Below, in pieces: positions 53,010 to 62,356 of a DNA stretch of 64,000 nt. The notes under the pieces are model-generated. The model did not search any database, was not told the origin of the DNA, and worked only from the letters and a program-made list of their open reading frames with translations. Position 1 is the stretch's first letter. Every line of letters starts with the position of its first letter. The DNA lies in NCBI GenBank assembly GCA_023415835.1, contig JAEZJK010000042.1, forward strand, positions 1 through 64,000. Reading direction: 5' to 3'. Source of the DNA: Bacillota bacterium. Its GTDB lineage: Bacteria; Bacillota; UBA4882; UBA8346. Position numbers and translations under genes: made by a program.

Positions 53010-54044
53010 ATGGGAGAAGAGCTAATTAACGGTAAGGAGTTTGCGGTCCTGGGATTGGGCGAGGTTCTGTTAAGGCTTTCACCGCCTAATAAAGAAAGGA
53101 TCTTGGCTGGGGAGGTTTTTGAAAAAATGGCCGGCGGTTCGGAGCTAAATGTAGTCTCCGGAATTTCTTTATTAGGGTTAAGGACCGGAATCATTACTAA
53201 GCTTCCTCAGAATGAAATCGGAAAATATATAAAAAACAAGATCCGCTTCAGCGGAGTCAGTGACGATTATATTATTTACGATTCTTCACCCCAATCCCGG
53301 CTTGGTATTTACTATTATGAAAGCGGAGCCGCGCCCCGAAAACCGACCGTGGTTTATGACCGTCAAAATTCTTCGGTGACAACCCTTAAACTGGAGGAAA
53401 TCCCTGCTGAGGTTTATCGGAAAACCGCCGCCTTTCATGTCAGCGGCATTACCTTGGCGCTCGGTGGCGCGGTGCGGGAAACAGGTTTGGAAATGGTAAA
53501 GAGATTTAAGGAGAATGGCTGCTTAATCTCTTTTGATGTTAATTACCGGGCCACCCTTTGGAGCGAGAGTGAGGCCAAGGCCGAAATTAGCAAGATTTTA
53601 CCGTTGATCGATATTTTATTCATTTCCGAAGAAACCTCACGGAAGATGTTTCAAAAACAAGGCTCACTAAAAGATATTATGCGGGGTTACACTGAAGAAT
53701 ACGGTTGCCGGCTAGTAGCCACTACCCAAAGGCTGGTGCTGAGCCCTACCAAACATACCTGGAACTCTATTATTTATTCCTGCATAGAAGACCGGTTTTA
53801 TGAAGAAGAGCCATATCAAGAAATTGAGGTAGTCGACAGGATTGGGAGCGGGGACGCCTATTTGGCGGGAGTGCTATTCGGTTTACTCAAGTATGACAAT
53901 GTACAAACAGCTTTAGAGTTCGGCAATGCCATGGCAGCGATGAAAAATACGATATCCGGGGATATGCCGGTCAGCGATTTCCAGGAGATCTCCAAAATGA
54001 TCCGGGATCATCAGTCGCATAATACGAGCGAGATGAATCGGTAA
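53010..54044 (+). CDS. kdgK: PfkB-family sugar kinase, 2-keto-3-deoxygluconate-kinase-like
   Basis: 344 residues from ATG 53010, nine bases after CAGGAGG. The ribokinase fold has GLGEVLLRLSPP, the substrate-binding AGGSELNVVSG, SFDVNYRATLW, and the catalytic Asp in VVDRIGSGDAYLAG. The pattern fits KDG kinases, which phosphorylate the last intermediate of uronate and pectin breakdown before the aldolase. That links it in function to the GH105/GH28/KdgF cluster at 18.9 kb. Other sugar-acid kinases cannot be ruled out. A terminator follows. Confidence 0.82.
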   Translation: MGEELINGKEFAVLGLGEVLLRLSPPNKERILAGEVFEKMAGGSELNVVSGISLLGLRTGIITKLPQNEIGKYIKNKIRFSGVSDDYIIYDSSPQSRLGIYYYESGAAPRKPTVVYDRQNSSVTTLKLEEIPAEVYRKTAAFHVSGITLALGGAVRETGLEMVKRFKENGCLISFDVNYRATLWSESEAKAEISKILPLIDILFISEETSRKMFQKQGSLKDIMRGYTEEYGCRLVATTQRLVLSPTKHTWNSIIYSCIEDRFYEEEPYQEIEVVDRIGSGDAYLAGVLFGLLKYDNVQTALEFGNAMAAMKNTISGDMPVSDFQEISKMIRDHQSHNTSEMNR

Positions 54045-54175
54045 AGACCGTTGACGTTGTTTTTCGAGTCTTCATCGCCGTTGAAAAATTTGATTTAGTA
54101 TATTAAAAAGGATGAAGCAAGACCGGATCGGTTTGGCAATACGATTTATATTAAAATGATATAACGTGATCAGAG

Positions 54176-54206
54176 AACTTGGTAAACGCCAAGTTTTTCT
54201 TTTTTA
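54176..54206 (+). terminator. Terminator of the KDG kinase gene
   Basis: AACTTGG, loop TAAACG, CCAAGTT, then TTTCTTTTTTATT. Confidence 0.85.
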
Positions 54207-54476
54207 TTGAGCTATCCGATATGAAAAAGTTGAAACACATATCCAATAGAAAGAGAGGATAGAGCAATTTCTGTTTTTATTGGTGGGTCGTTGGTAGGAT
54301 CCAACTCGGAGTATATGTTTCCCGTTTTTGGGGGGGCGGAAGATCCGTAAGTATTTCACCTGGGTGATTGGATTGGGGATTGCGGTAATTTGTTGGGACT
54401 TAATTAGCAAGATTTGGTTTTGACAAGGGTTGATTTTACAATTTTCTTACTTTGGTGAGGGCATAAACGTTAAATT
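54207..54476. other. Intergenic region with a possible decayed membrane peptide
   Basis: No complete gene. One plus-strand frame ends RKYFTWVIGLGIAVICWDLI, a single hydrophobic helix, near 54420, but has no start or binding site and breaks upstream. It is probably a fragment of a lost gene. Confidence 0.35.
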
Positions 54477-54512
54477 AACAATACAAGCTGCCATAAGGCA
54501 GCTTGTATTGTT
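54477..54512 (-). terminator. Terminator of the M28-like gene
   Basis: A perfect 16-bp stem (AACAATACAAGCTGCC and its inverse) with a four-base loop, followed on the minus strand by AATTTAACG. It lies 43 bases past the stop. Confidence 0.75.
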
Positions 54513-54554
54513 ACTCTTCATATAGATGTTTGTATAATTTTTCCTATCTCTTTA

Positions 54555-55577
54555 TTAATGTTCAATCTTGCGAATGAAACCGACAAGCAGTTCCCTAAGG
54601 TTTTCATCCGTATCCTTAGCCGGGACAGTTAGCGAGATAGCGTTCATTTTCTTGCCTAGCAAAGGATAAGCCGGTGTGATTTCAGGAGTGGCGATAATTT
54701 CAACCGGGATCGATTTTGTTTGGGCTACTTCGGTAAGGATTTCTTTCAGCAAGGGGCTTCCGGGTTGGGGTAGAAATCCTTCTTGACTGATGATCCCGAT
54801 CTGTTGCCGGTTTTGTTCAACCAGATTTAATCCATAGGTTGGGTTTTCATTTTTAAATATTGCCGGGAGTTTTTGGACGCCCGAATTCAATGATTGCGCC
54901 CCGGTGAAATAAATGATCACCGTGGTAATACTGGGACGAAACCTAAGCAAAATCGAGGCCGTTTCCAATAAAGCTTTACAACCGTTTAATCCGGAGGGAT
55001 GTCCGGAGGCTTGTTTCGGTAAAATAAATAACCCTAATAACACCAGTAACGGCAGGAAAGACCAGAGCGTCAACCAGTGAAGCTTGAGAACCATAGCGAG
55101 CAACTGCAATACCGGGAGGGCCAAGCCGATGCAGATGGTCAAAAGCCAATACAATTGCGGCTTTAAGCCTAACGGGGCGGGTATAAAAGCGCTGGTATCA
55201 TAAGCGGCGGTCAATACCACCTTTTGAGTTTCTTTACTTTTGGCCGGAATAGTTAACACGATATTTTCGGCTTCCCCGGATTTAACTTTCGCCAGGTTCG
55301 GCCATCTAATCTCACCTAAGAGAAGCAGCCAAAAGACAACCTGGAGGGCTAATCCCAGTTGGGGAAGGTAAAGGCCGATTATGATCGCCGCCAAGCTTCC
55401 CAGCCCAAATACAAGTAGGCTGGTTTGTAAATTAAACACCTTAATCTTGTCGGTGACAGCTTCAAGGTTCATTACGGACGTTTGGCCGACAATAGCTTGA
55501 GCCACTTTGGTCGCCGCGGCGGAGCCGCTTCCCCGTTCCGGGTAACCCTGGCTAAGTTCTTCAAAAGTATTAGGCAC
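54555..55577 (-). CDS. Membrane protein with a degenerate M28 peptidase-like fold
   Basis: 340 residues with four hydrophobic segments. The soluble parts follow the order of an M28 aminopeptidase: RGSGSAAATKVAQAI at the start, ENIVLTIPAKSKETQKVVLTAAYDT, and ITTVIIYFTGAQSLNSG. However, the metal ligand His of HyDT is Ala (AAYDT), and the Glu of the GAEE motif is Gln (GAQS). The zinc site is therefore lost, and the protein is likely a pseudo-enzyme. Helices inserted in the middle are also unusual. No partner gene is obvious; the permease gene is divergent. Confidence 0.65.
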   Translation of the reverse strand: MPNTFEELSQGYPERGSGSAAATKVAQAIVGQTSVMNLEAVTDKIKVFNLQTSLLVFGLGSLAAIIIGLYLPQLGLALQVVFWLLLLGEIRWPNLAKVKSGEAENIVLTIPAKSKETQKVVLTAAYDTSAFIPAPLGLKPQLYWLLTICIGLALPVLQLLAMVLKLHWLTLWSFLPLLVLLGLFILPKQASGHPSGLNGCKALLETASILLRFRPSITTVIIYFTGAQSLNSGVQKLPAIFKNENPTYGLNLVEQNRQQIGIISQEGFLPQPGSPLLKEILTEVAQTKSIPVEIIATPEITPAYPLLGKKMNAISLTVPAKDTDENLRELLVGFIRKIEH

Positions 55578-55677
55578 TGTTTCAATTCCCCTTTTTTAAT
55601 CAATATTTTGCTTGTATTTTTCGACTGTTAAAGGTAAAATCCTACCTAAAGCTAATAATTTATAAAGGAATGATCTC

Positions 55678-56916
55678 ATGTTCCATCCGGCGGTTAACAT
55701 TTTACTTACTTTCATTTTGATTATAATTTTATTGCGCCAAAAAGTCCAGACCGGATGGGTGATGCTCAGCGCCGGAATCCTATTGGGGATTTTATTTAAG
55801 GTCGATTTGAATGGCCAACTATTAACTTTGAAACGGGCAATAATCAGCCCGGTCTTTCTCCAACTAGGCGTAGCTTTAAATATTATCATGTTTTTAGAAC
55901 ATGTGATGCGAACTAAAGGGTATTTAAGCAAAACTGTGGCTGCCTTGAAGGAGCTAATCCCCAGCCCTAAAATAAACCTGATGATTTTACCGGCCTTTTT
56001 AGGATTGTTGCCTTCTCCGGGCGGAGCTGTGTTTTCCGCCCCGATGGTAGCGGAAGCCGGAAAAGGGCTGCCTTTATCGCCGGAGGATCATAGTTTGATA
56101 AATTACTGGTTCCGGCATGTTTGGGAATTTTTTATCCCCTTATATCCGGGAGTAATTTTAGCCTCTCAGATACTGGAAGTACCCGTCGGTAAACTTTCTT
56201 TAATGATGTCTTGGTTTTTCGTCGTCGCTGTTATTCTCGGTTATTTTTTATATATCCGCAAGATTGAAATCCCTGCGGGGATGAAAGAGGCGGCCGCTAC
56301 CACTACTTCCATTGCCGTTATACATAACGCCTTGCTTGACTTATGGGCCGGGATCTGGCCGGTGGTGGTTATTGTTTTGACTGTTTTAATTTTCAGGACC
56401 GATGTTGGCTTGACGGTAATCGCAGTCTTAATTTTACTATTGGTAAGCAATCGTTACCGGATTCCGGATTTGAAAGAACTCTGGAAAGAATCTTTTAGTT
56501 TGTCAATCGTGTTCTTAATCGCCGGGATTCTCTTTTTCAAAGAAATGCTTGTTACTTCGGGAGTGATCGCCTGGATGCCGGAATATTTAAAAAGCTTAGG
56601 CGTTCCCGACCTTTTGGTATTAGTTAGCTTGACTTTCTTTGTGGCTTTTGCCATTGGGCTCTCTCAAGGTTATGTGGCGGCGACTTTTCCACTGTTAATC
56701 GGGCTGATCGGTACGGGTCAACAGCTAAACCCGGGAGCTTTGGTACTGGCATATATGAGTGGTTTTGTCGGGATAATGCTTTCTCCGGTTCATTTGTGTT
56801 TGTTTTTAACCGTCGATTATTTCAAGGCTGATTTAATTAAGGTTTGGCGGAGGGTAGTTTTTCCAGAGATAGTTAGCCTATTATTTGCTTTTTTATTTGC
56901 CTTGATTTGGAAGTGA
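55678..56916 (+). CDS. DUF401 family membrane transporter
   Basis: 412 residues with about ten to eleven helices. The conserved DUF401 stretch LLPSPGGAVFSAPMVAEAG and the HVWEFFIPLYPG motif identify the family, related to ion/organic-anion permeases of the ArsB/CitMHS superfamily. AAGGAATG precedes the ATG. The substrate is unknown. It ends 66 bases before ruvC and may be co-transcribed with it, which is probably coincidental. Confidence 0.9.
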   Translation: MFHPAVNILLTFILIIILLRQKVQTGWVMLSAGILLGILFKVDLNGQLLTLKRAIISPVFLQLGVALNIIMFLEHVMRTKGYLSKTVAALKELIPSPKINLMILPAFLGLLPSPGGAVFSAPMVAEAGKGLPLSPEDHSLINYWFRHVWEFFIPLYPGVILASQILEVPVGKLSLMMSWFFVVAVILGYFLYIRKIEIPAGMKEAAATTTSIAVIHNALLDLWAGIWPVVVIVLTVLIFRTDVGLTVIAVLILLLVSNRYRIPDLKELWKESFSLSIVFLIAGILFFKEMLVTSGVIAWMPEYLKSLGVPDLLVLVSLTFFVAFAIGLSQGYVAATFPLLIGLIGTGQQLNPGALVLAYMSGFVGIMLSPVHLCLFLTVDYFKADLIKVWRRVVFPEIVSLLFAFLFALIWK

Positions 56917-56982
56917 AACGCAGGATTTGACGGCAGGAGGGCGAATTATAGGCCATAGATAAGGCCGGAGGTAAGGTGGAAG

Positions 56983-57477
56983 ATGGTAATACTTGGAATT
57001 GACCCTGGAACGGCTATTACCGGATACGGTCTCGTTGCCAAGCAAGGGAATCATTTGAAACGAATCGCTTTCGGAGCAATACGGACTACTCCGGAAACAC
57101 CGACTGCCCTTCGTTTGCAACAGATATCACAGGAACTCAAATCGATCATTAAACAATACCAACCGGATGTAATGGCGGTTGAACAATTGTTTTTTAATAA
57201 GAATGTCCGGACTGCGCTGGCGGTGGGACAGGCCAGGGGAGTGGTATTACTCTGCGGAGCAGAAGCCGGTTTGGATATTATCGAATATACTCCCTTACAG
57301 GTAAAAATGGCGGTGGTAGGTTACGGAAGGGCGGAAAAGAAGCAGGTCCAGGAGATGGTCAGGATGTTGCTTTGCCTAAGCGAGATTCCCAAGCCGGATG
57401 ACGCCGCTGATGCCTTGGCTATCGCCATTTGCCACGCGCACTCGGAAAAACAGTTAGCGGTATTCAGTAAACAATAA
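56983..57477 (+). CDS. ruvC: Holliday junction resolvase RuvC
   Basis: 164 residues. Catalytic acidic residues lie in VILGIDPGTAITGYG (Asp), VEQLFFNKN (Glu) and KPDDAADALAIAICH (Asp pair). It cuts four-way DNA junctions after RuvAB migration. GGAGGTAAGGTGGAAG precedes the ATG. ruvA follows after 270 bases that contain a repeat element. Confidence 0.96.
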   Translation: MVILGIDPGTAITGYGLVAKQGNHLKRIAFGAIRTTPETPTALRLQQISQELKSIIKQYQPDVMAVEQLFFNKNVRTALAVGQARGVVLLCGAEAGLDIIEYTPLQVKMAVVGYGRAEKKQVQEMVRMLLCLSEIPKPDDAADALAIAICHAHSEKQLAVFSKQ

Positions 57478-57602
57478 ATAGTTAACAAGTGAATTGAAAT
57501 CGACGAGCAGTGAATAATTAATTAATTCTACTAGAGAGAATTATCGGCAAATTAATAGGTTCTGGATGAGAAAGTTTTTGATAATAGCGTAAGCTAAATA
57601 AA

Positions 57603-57666
57603 AAACCCTGTTAATCCTTTTAAAAGCCTTATTTTAGACAGGATTAACAGGATTAACAGGATTTTT
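57603..57666. repeat. GGATTAAC inverted-repeat element, copy 1
   Basis: CCTGTTAATCC near 57605 pairs with GGATTAACAGG, which itself repeats twice (ACAGGATTAACAGGATTAAC). The right arm and its flank closely match the element at 60494-60570. It sits between ruvC and ruvA. Confidence 0.6.
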
Positions 57667-57746
57667 AAAATCAACAATTATCACAGCCAATTAATCGGAC
57701 AGAAAGTGCAACTAATAACTGTTCTCTGTAGAAGTGGAGGTTCCTA

Positions 57747-58349
57747 ATGATTGCTACCCTAACCGGTAAAGTAGCCGATGTTGGAGGGGAAAGTTGTATC
57801 ATCGACGTTAACGGGGTCGGTTACCGGGTGCTAATGCCGTTGCCGGCTTTGGAAGCTTTGAGCCGGACAAACGAACCGGTAAAAATACATACCCATTTTC
57901 ACCTGCGTGAAGACGGGGCGAATCTTTTTGGTTTTTTAAACCTTGAAGACAAATCGATTTTTGAGAAAATCATCGGGGTCTCCGGGATTGGCCCTAAAAC
58001 GGCCCTGGCTATTTTGAGCAATGTTAGCGGCGATAGTTTCCGGGAAGCGATTGAGAACGAAGACCATTGGGTATTAACCGCTGTTTCCGGGGTGGGTTTA
58101 AAAACAGCGCAACGGCTCATCCTGGAGTTAAAAGGAAAGTTAGGCCGGATTACCGGGAGCGGGAGCGAAGGCCAAAAAGGGGTTTCCCGATATGTGAGCG
58201 TAACCGGGGATGCGGTGGACGCTTTGATCGCTCTGGGTTATCCTCAAAAAGAGGCGGCGGCGGCGGTGGATTCCGTTTATCAGCAGGATGCCGGGCTTAC
58301 CACCCCAGAAATGGTCCGCCGGGCGTTGCGGAATTTAGGCAGGAAATAG
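57747..58349 (+). CDS. ruvA: Holliday junction branch migration protein RuvA
   Basis: 200 residues: N-terminal OB fold (MIATLTGKVADVGGESCIIDVNGVGYRV), double helix-hairpin-helix (IGVSGIGPKTALAIL and VSGVGLKTAQRLILELKGKLG), and the mobile C-terminal domain (VDALIALGYPQKEA) that contacts RuvB. GTGGAGGTTCCTA precedes the ATG. ruvB follows 16 bases later. Confidence 0.97.
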   Translation: MIATLTGKVADVGGESCIIDVNGVGYRVLMPLPALEALSRTNEPVKIHTHFHLREDGANLFGFLNLEDKSIFEKIIGVSGIGPKTALAILSNVSGDSFREAIENEDHWVLTAVSGVGLKTAQRLILELKGKLGRITGSGSEGQKGVSRYVSVTGDAVDALIALGYPQKEAAAAVDSVYQQDAGLTTPEMVRRALRNLGRK

Positions 58350-58365
58350 CAGGGAAAGGTAACCA

Positions 58366-59400
58366 ATGGAAGAAGAACGGATTATCAGCGCTTCGAAACA
58401 AGATATTGATTTTGAAGGCGAGTTTAACCTTAGGCCGCGAAATTTTGCCGAATACATTGGGCAGGCCCGGGTTAAGGAAAACCTGGGAATTTATATTCAA
58501 GCCGCCAAGTCCCGCCGGGAATCATTGGATCATGTATTGCTCTACGGGCCGCCCGGGCTCGGTAAAACTTCACTAGCGCATATCATCGCCAATGAACTTC
58601 AAGTAAACCTGCGGATTACTTCGGGGCCAGCCATCGAGCGGCCGGGAGATTTGGCGGCGATCTTGACCAATTTGGAACCCAAGGATGTGCTGTTCATCGA
58701 TGAAGTACACCGGCTCAACCGCAGCGTTGAAGAGGTGCTCTATCCGGCGATGGAGGATTATGCCCTGGATATCATCATCGGAAAGGGACCCAGCGCCCGT
58801 TCAGTCCGGATTGATTTGCCCCGGTTTACCTTGGTCGGGGCCACTACCAGGGCTGGTTCGCTCACTGGGCCGCTGCGCGATCGTTTTGGGATTATTAATC
58901 GGTTGGAGTTTTACGAAACCGAAGATTTACAAGAGATCGTCACTCGTTCGGCTGCAATTTTAAATATTGCAATTGAGCAGTCAGGAGCCAGGGAGATTGC
59001 GGGACGTTCCCGGGGAACGCCACGGATCGCCAACCGGCTTTTAAAACGGGTGCGCGATTTCGCTCAGGTCAAAGCATCGGGGGATATTACCGCTGCCGTA
59101 GCCGATCAAGCTTTGCAAATGATGGAAGTGGACCGTTTGGGATTAGACCGGATTGACCGGACAGTTCTCTTGACGATTATTGATAAGTTCGATGGCGGTC
59201 CGGTGGGTTTGGATACGATTGCCGCCTCGATTGGCGAAGAATCGGAGACTATTGAGGATGTTTACGAACCGTTCCTGCTTCAGATCGGTTTCATCAACCG
59301 GACGCCCCGGGGACGGGTTGCCACTCGGCTGGCGTATGAGTATTTTAATCGTCCGTTCCGGAATAGTCAGGTTCAAAATGGACTGTTTGAACAAGAATAG
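58366..59400 (+). CDS. ruvB: Holliday junction branch migration ATPase RuvB
   Basis: 344 residues. AAA+ motifs: Walker A YGPPGLGKTSLAH, Walker B VLFIDEVHRLNR, sensor 1 GATTRAG, and arginine-finger RDRFGI. The C-terminal winged helix ends with LLQIGFINRTPRGRVAT. It drives branch migration with RuvA. AAAGG lies nine bases before the ATG. Confidence 0.97.
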   Translation: MEEERIISASKQDIDFEGEFNLRPRNFAEYIGQARVKENLGIYIQAAKSRRESLDHVLLYGPPGLGKTSLAHIIANELQVNLRITSGPAIERPGDLAAILTNLEPKDVLFIDEVHRLNRSVEEVLYPAMEDYALDIIIGKGPSARSVRIDLPRFTLVGATTRAGSLTGPLRDRFGIINRLEFYETEDLQEIVTRSAAILNIAIEQSGAREIAGRSRGTPRIANRLLKRVRDFAQVKASGDITAAVADQALQMMEVDRLGLDRIDRTVLLTIIDKFDGGPVGLDTIAASIGEESETIEDVYEPFLLQIGFINRTPRGRVATRLAYEYFNRPFRNSQVQNGLFEQE

Positions 59401-59490
59401 ACTTTAAACTTTTAGATAAATTAGTGGTGTGAAAAAGTGAATGGATGTAAAGCGTTTTGTTAAGAGAGGAAGTGGGGAACTTAAGAGGAA

Positions 59491-59720
59491 TTTGCCGAAT
59501 TGGCTGATGCTCCGTGAAAAGTGGCACATTGCTGCGTTGCTTGGTCGCTCTAACTGGTTGTAGGCTCTGTGGGTCCTTGGCGGATCGTTTCAAGTGAAAC
59601 GACCGCTTGGTACTCAACGTACATCAAGTACGCCTCAGTTCCTCGCTCCCGGCGCGCCTTGCACTGTTCCCCTTTTGACTGAGCGAATGAGTAAACTGAA
59701 AGTTCAGCCAATTCGGCAAA
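59491..59720. repeat. 230-bp imperfect palindrome
   Basis: The ends are a perfect 17-base inverted repeat: TTTGCCGAATTGGCTGA (59491-59507) and TCAGCCAATTCGGCAAA (59704-59720). Inside, GTGAAAAGTGGCACATTGC pairs imperfectly with the inverse of GCACTGTTCCCCTTTTGAC, and the centre has CGTACATCAAGTACG. The GC-rich block differs from its AT-rich flanks, and no frame looks coding. It resembles widespread intergenic palindromic repeats of bacteria or a non-autonomous element. Confidence 0.7.
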
Positions 59721-59909
59721 GGTTCACCCCAGCGCATTCGGGCAATAGCGCTGGCTCTTAGGTACTGACTTAACTGATAAAAATGATAGTTTGGATGTTT
59801 TCGGTTATTTACAATTAACGAAAGCTTTTAGGTGTATAAGTAGAAAATCCTTACTGAGCCGATGGTCATGACTTTGTGATGTTAAATCATTGTTAGGCGG
59901 TGAATTGTG

Positions 59910-60449
59910 ATGTCGATTTTCCTTCACACTTGCTGCGGGCCCTGCGCCTGTTACAGTGCTCAACGATTGACTGAAGAGGGTCTCCAGCCGACCCTCTTTT
60001 TTTATAATCCCAACATCCATCCCTATCAGGAACAAAAGCTTAGGCTGGAAGGGTTTCGTCAGTTAGCTGAATACCGGAAACTCCCGACAATTGTTGAACC
60101 CGGTTATGAACTGGAAGATTTTCTTAAAGTGGTAGCGGGAGCCCCTCAAAACCGCTGTCAAGAATGTTACCGGATCCGGCTCTCCCGGACTGCCGCCAAA
60201 GCTAAAGAATTAGGCTTTGGGTTGTTCGGGACCACGCTGCTGATCAGCCCTTACCAGAACCGGGAGTTATTATGCGAAATCGGGCATGGGTTGGCCGGAG
60301 AATACGGGTTACGTTTTCATGACGAGGATTTCCGCCCGGGATTTCGGGAGAGCCAAAACATTGCTAAAGAGTTGGGGCTATACCGGCAGAAATATTGCGG
60401 GTGTATTTATAGTGAGAGGGATCGGTATTATCGAAAAGAAAAGGTTTAA
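59910..60449 (+). CDS. queH: Epoxyqueuosine reductase QueH
   Basis: 179 residues. Family cysteines are HTCCGPCACYS at the start, CQECYRIRL in the middle and YCGCIYSERDRY at the end; these bind a 4Fe-4S cluster and a second iron. QueH performs the last step of queuosine synthesis in tRNA and replaces QueG. The ATG at 59910 is preferred (GGCGGTG seven bases upstream); a GTG lies directly before it. Its place after ruvB is common in Clostridia-like genomes. Confidence 0.94.
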   Translation: MSIFLHTCCGPCACYSAQRLTEEGLQPTLFFYNPNIHPYQEQKLRLEGFRQLAEYRKLPTIVEPGYELEDFLKVVAGAPQNRCQECYRIRLSRTAAKAKELGFGLFGTTLLISPYQNRELLCEIGHGLAGEYGLRFHDEDFRPGFRESQNIAKELGLYRQKYCGCIYSERDRYYRKEKV

Positions 60450-60493
60450 TCGAGATTCATATTCGTGCTCGTAATCGTAATTGGTTTTTAAGA

Positions 60494-60570
60494 AATCCAA
60501 ACAATCTGTGTAAATCCTGTCAAAAAGGATGGGAACTTAGACAGGATTAACGGGATTAACACGGATTAAA
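60494..60570. repeat. GGATTAAC inverted-repeat element, copy 2
   Basis: AATCTGTGTAAATCCTGTC on the left pairs with GACAGGATTAAC, GGGATTAACACGGATT on the right. It matches the element after ruvC. A CGTGCTCGTAATCGTAAT stretch lies just before it (60464-60480). Confidence 0.6.
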
Positions 60571-60595
60571 AAAACGAGCATGAAAGGTGGAGGAG

Positions 60596-62329
60596 CTATT
60601 TAAATTGCATCTTATAAAGCTGGGCGTAGATTCCACCCTTCGCTAACAGGCTTTGATGGTCCCCTTCCTCGGTAATCCCTTCATCGGTCAGGACTATAAT
60701 CCTTTGGGCATTCCGAATGGTGGAAAGGCGATGGGCAATCACAAAAGTGGTCCGGCCTTGAGCCAGAGACTCCAAAGAATCCTGAATTACCTTTTCACTC
60801 TCATTATCCAGGCTTGAGGTTGCTTCGTCAAAGATCAAGATTGGCGGGTTTTTTAAAAATACCCGGGCAATACTCAACCGTTGCTTCTGCCCGCCGGAAA
60901 GCTTGATACCCCGCTGGCCGATATCGGTGGCGTAACCTTGGGGCAACTCCATGATAAAGTCATGAGCATTGGCGCTTTTCGCTGCGGCGACGATCTCTTC
61001 CTCAGTAGCCTCCGGTTTGCCGTAACGAATGTTCTCCATTACCGATCCGGCGAAAAGATAAACATCCTGTTGGACAATACCGATATTTTTACGGAGGGAC
61101 TTCAGTTTGATATCCCGGATGTCTTTGCCGTCCAACTTGATGCTGCCGGCGGAGATTTCGTAGAACCGCGGGATAAGGCTGCATAAAGTCGTTTTGCCCA
61201 CTCCGGAGGTGCCTACCAGGGCAATGTATTCGCCCGCCTTCACTTGTAGGTTGATATGGGATAGGACTTCGGCGGTATGGGGATTGTATCGGAAAGACAC
61301 ATCGTTGAATTCGATGGTCCCGTTCACTTTGGACAGTTCAACGGCCCGCTTTGAATCGACAATATCAGGGGCGATGGAGATCACTTCATAGAACCGGTCA
61401 AACCCGGAAAGCCCGTTCTGGAATTGCTCGCCGAAATTGATCAACTTCCGGATTGGCTCCAAAAAAACGTTGATATATAGTAAAAATGTCAATAAGTCCA
61501 GTGAGTTAATCCGGCCCCCACCGATAAACAGGGCGGCCGCCACTACCAACACCAGATAGATTAGGGAGCTGAACGCGTTGATGCCGCTATGGTACCGGCC
61601 CATATAGCGGTAACTGTTCCTCTTACTTTCCACATAACGCAGGTTATTTTCCCGGAATTTTTCAATCTCCAAATCTTCGTTGGCGAAGGACTTTACGACA
61701 CGGACTCCTGAGATACTGTCTTCAATCCCGGCATTGATCGCCGCAATCTTCTCACGGTTTTTTCGAAACGCCCACCGCATCTTCCGATTATAATAGTAGG
61801 CAAAGCAGACCATCAGCGGAATAAAGGAGAAGACCACCAAGGTTAACTGGATATTGATCCCAAAAAGAATGATGAACGACCCGGCCAGTTTGGTTAGGGA
61901 GATCAGCAAATCTTCCGGCCCGTGGTGGTACAATTCGGTGATTTCGAATAAATCATTGGTGATTCGGGACATGATCTGACCGGTTTTTTGATTGTCGTAA
62001 TAGTTGAAGGACAATTTTTGAAGGTGATCAAAAAGTTCGTTACGGAGATCGTATTCCATCTTGGCGCCCATTACGTGGCCGTAAGAAGTAATGAAGTAGT
62101 TACAGCAATATTCTACCACTGTCAAGAAAAGCATTAATAACGCCAGTTTCCAAATACTAGCTATGGCTACGGTTAAACCAGCTCCAAATACGTCTTTGGT
62201 AATATATCGGATTATCAAAGGAAATACCAAGTTGATCCCGGCAGCAATTAACGCACAAGCGAGATCGGCGGTGAATAACCCTAAGTAAGGCCGATAATAG
62301 GACAGGAATTTTGTCAGCTTTCGGTTCAC
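60596..62329 (-). CDS. ABC exporter, fused permease-ATPase (MsbA/BmrA type)
   Basis: About 577 residues. Six membrane helices fill residues 10-300. The nucleotide-binding domain has Walker A VGTSGVGKTTLCS, Q-loop GIVQQDVYLF, signature LSGGQKQRLS, Walker B ILIFDEATSSLD and H-loop VIAHRLST. It exports lipids, drugs or peptides as a homodimer. I prefer the GTG at 62329 (AGAGAGG upstream, and the normal start of the family: NRKLTKFLSYYRPY); the frame is open to an unsupported ATG at 62398. No partner half-transporter is nearby. Confidence 0.92.
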   Translation of the reverse strand: MNRKLTKFLSYYRPYLGLFTADLACALIAAGINLVFPLIIRYITKDVFGAGLTVAIASIWKLALLMLFLTVVEYCCNYFITSYGHVMGAKMEYDLRNELFDHLQKLSFNYYDNQKTGQIMSRITNDLFEITELYHHGPEDLLISLTKLAGSFIILFGINIQLTLVVFSFIPLMVCFAYYYNRKMRWAFRKNREKIAAINAGIEDSISGVRVVKSFANEDLEIEKFRENNLRYVESKRNSYRYMGRYHSGINAFSSLIYLVLVVAAALFIGGGRINSLDLLTFLLYINVFLEPIRKLINFGEQFQNGLSGFDRFYEVISIAPDIVDSKRAVELSKVNGTIEFNDVSFRYNPHTAEVLSHINLQVKAGEYIALVGTSGVGKTTLCSLIPRFYEISAGSIKLDGKDIRDIKLKSLRKNIGIVQQDVYLFAGSVMENIRYGKPEATEEEIVAAAKSANAHDFIMELPQGYATDIGQRGIKLSGGQKQRLSIARVFLKNPPILIFDEATSSLDNESEKVIQDSLESLAQGRTTFVIAHRLSTIRNAQRIIVLTDEGITEEGDHQSLLAKGGIYAQLYKMQFK

Positions 62330-62356
62330 GTGGAGTTGTTCCTCTCTTAGATTTAA

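Noticed and set aside
59491..59720. CRISPR array or tandem-repeat array
   Set aside because: The repetition is inverted, not tandem; no repeat-spacer periodicity and no cas genes anywhere in the window.
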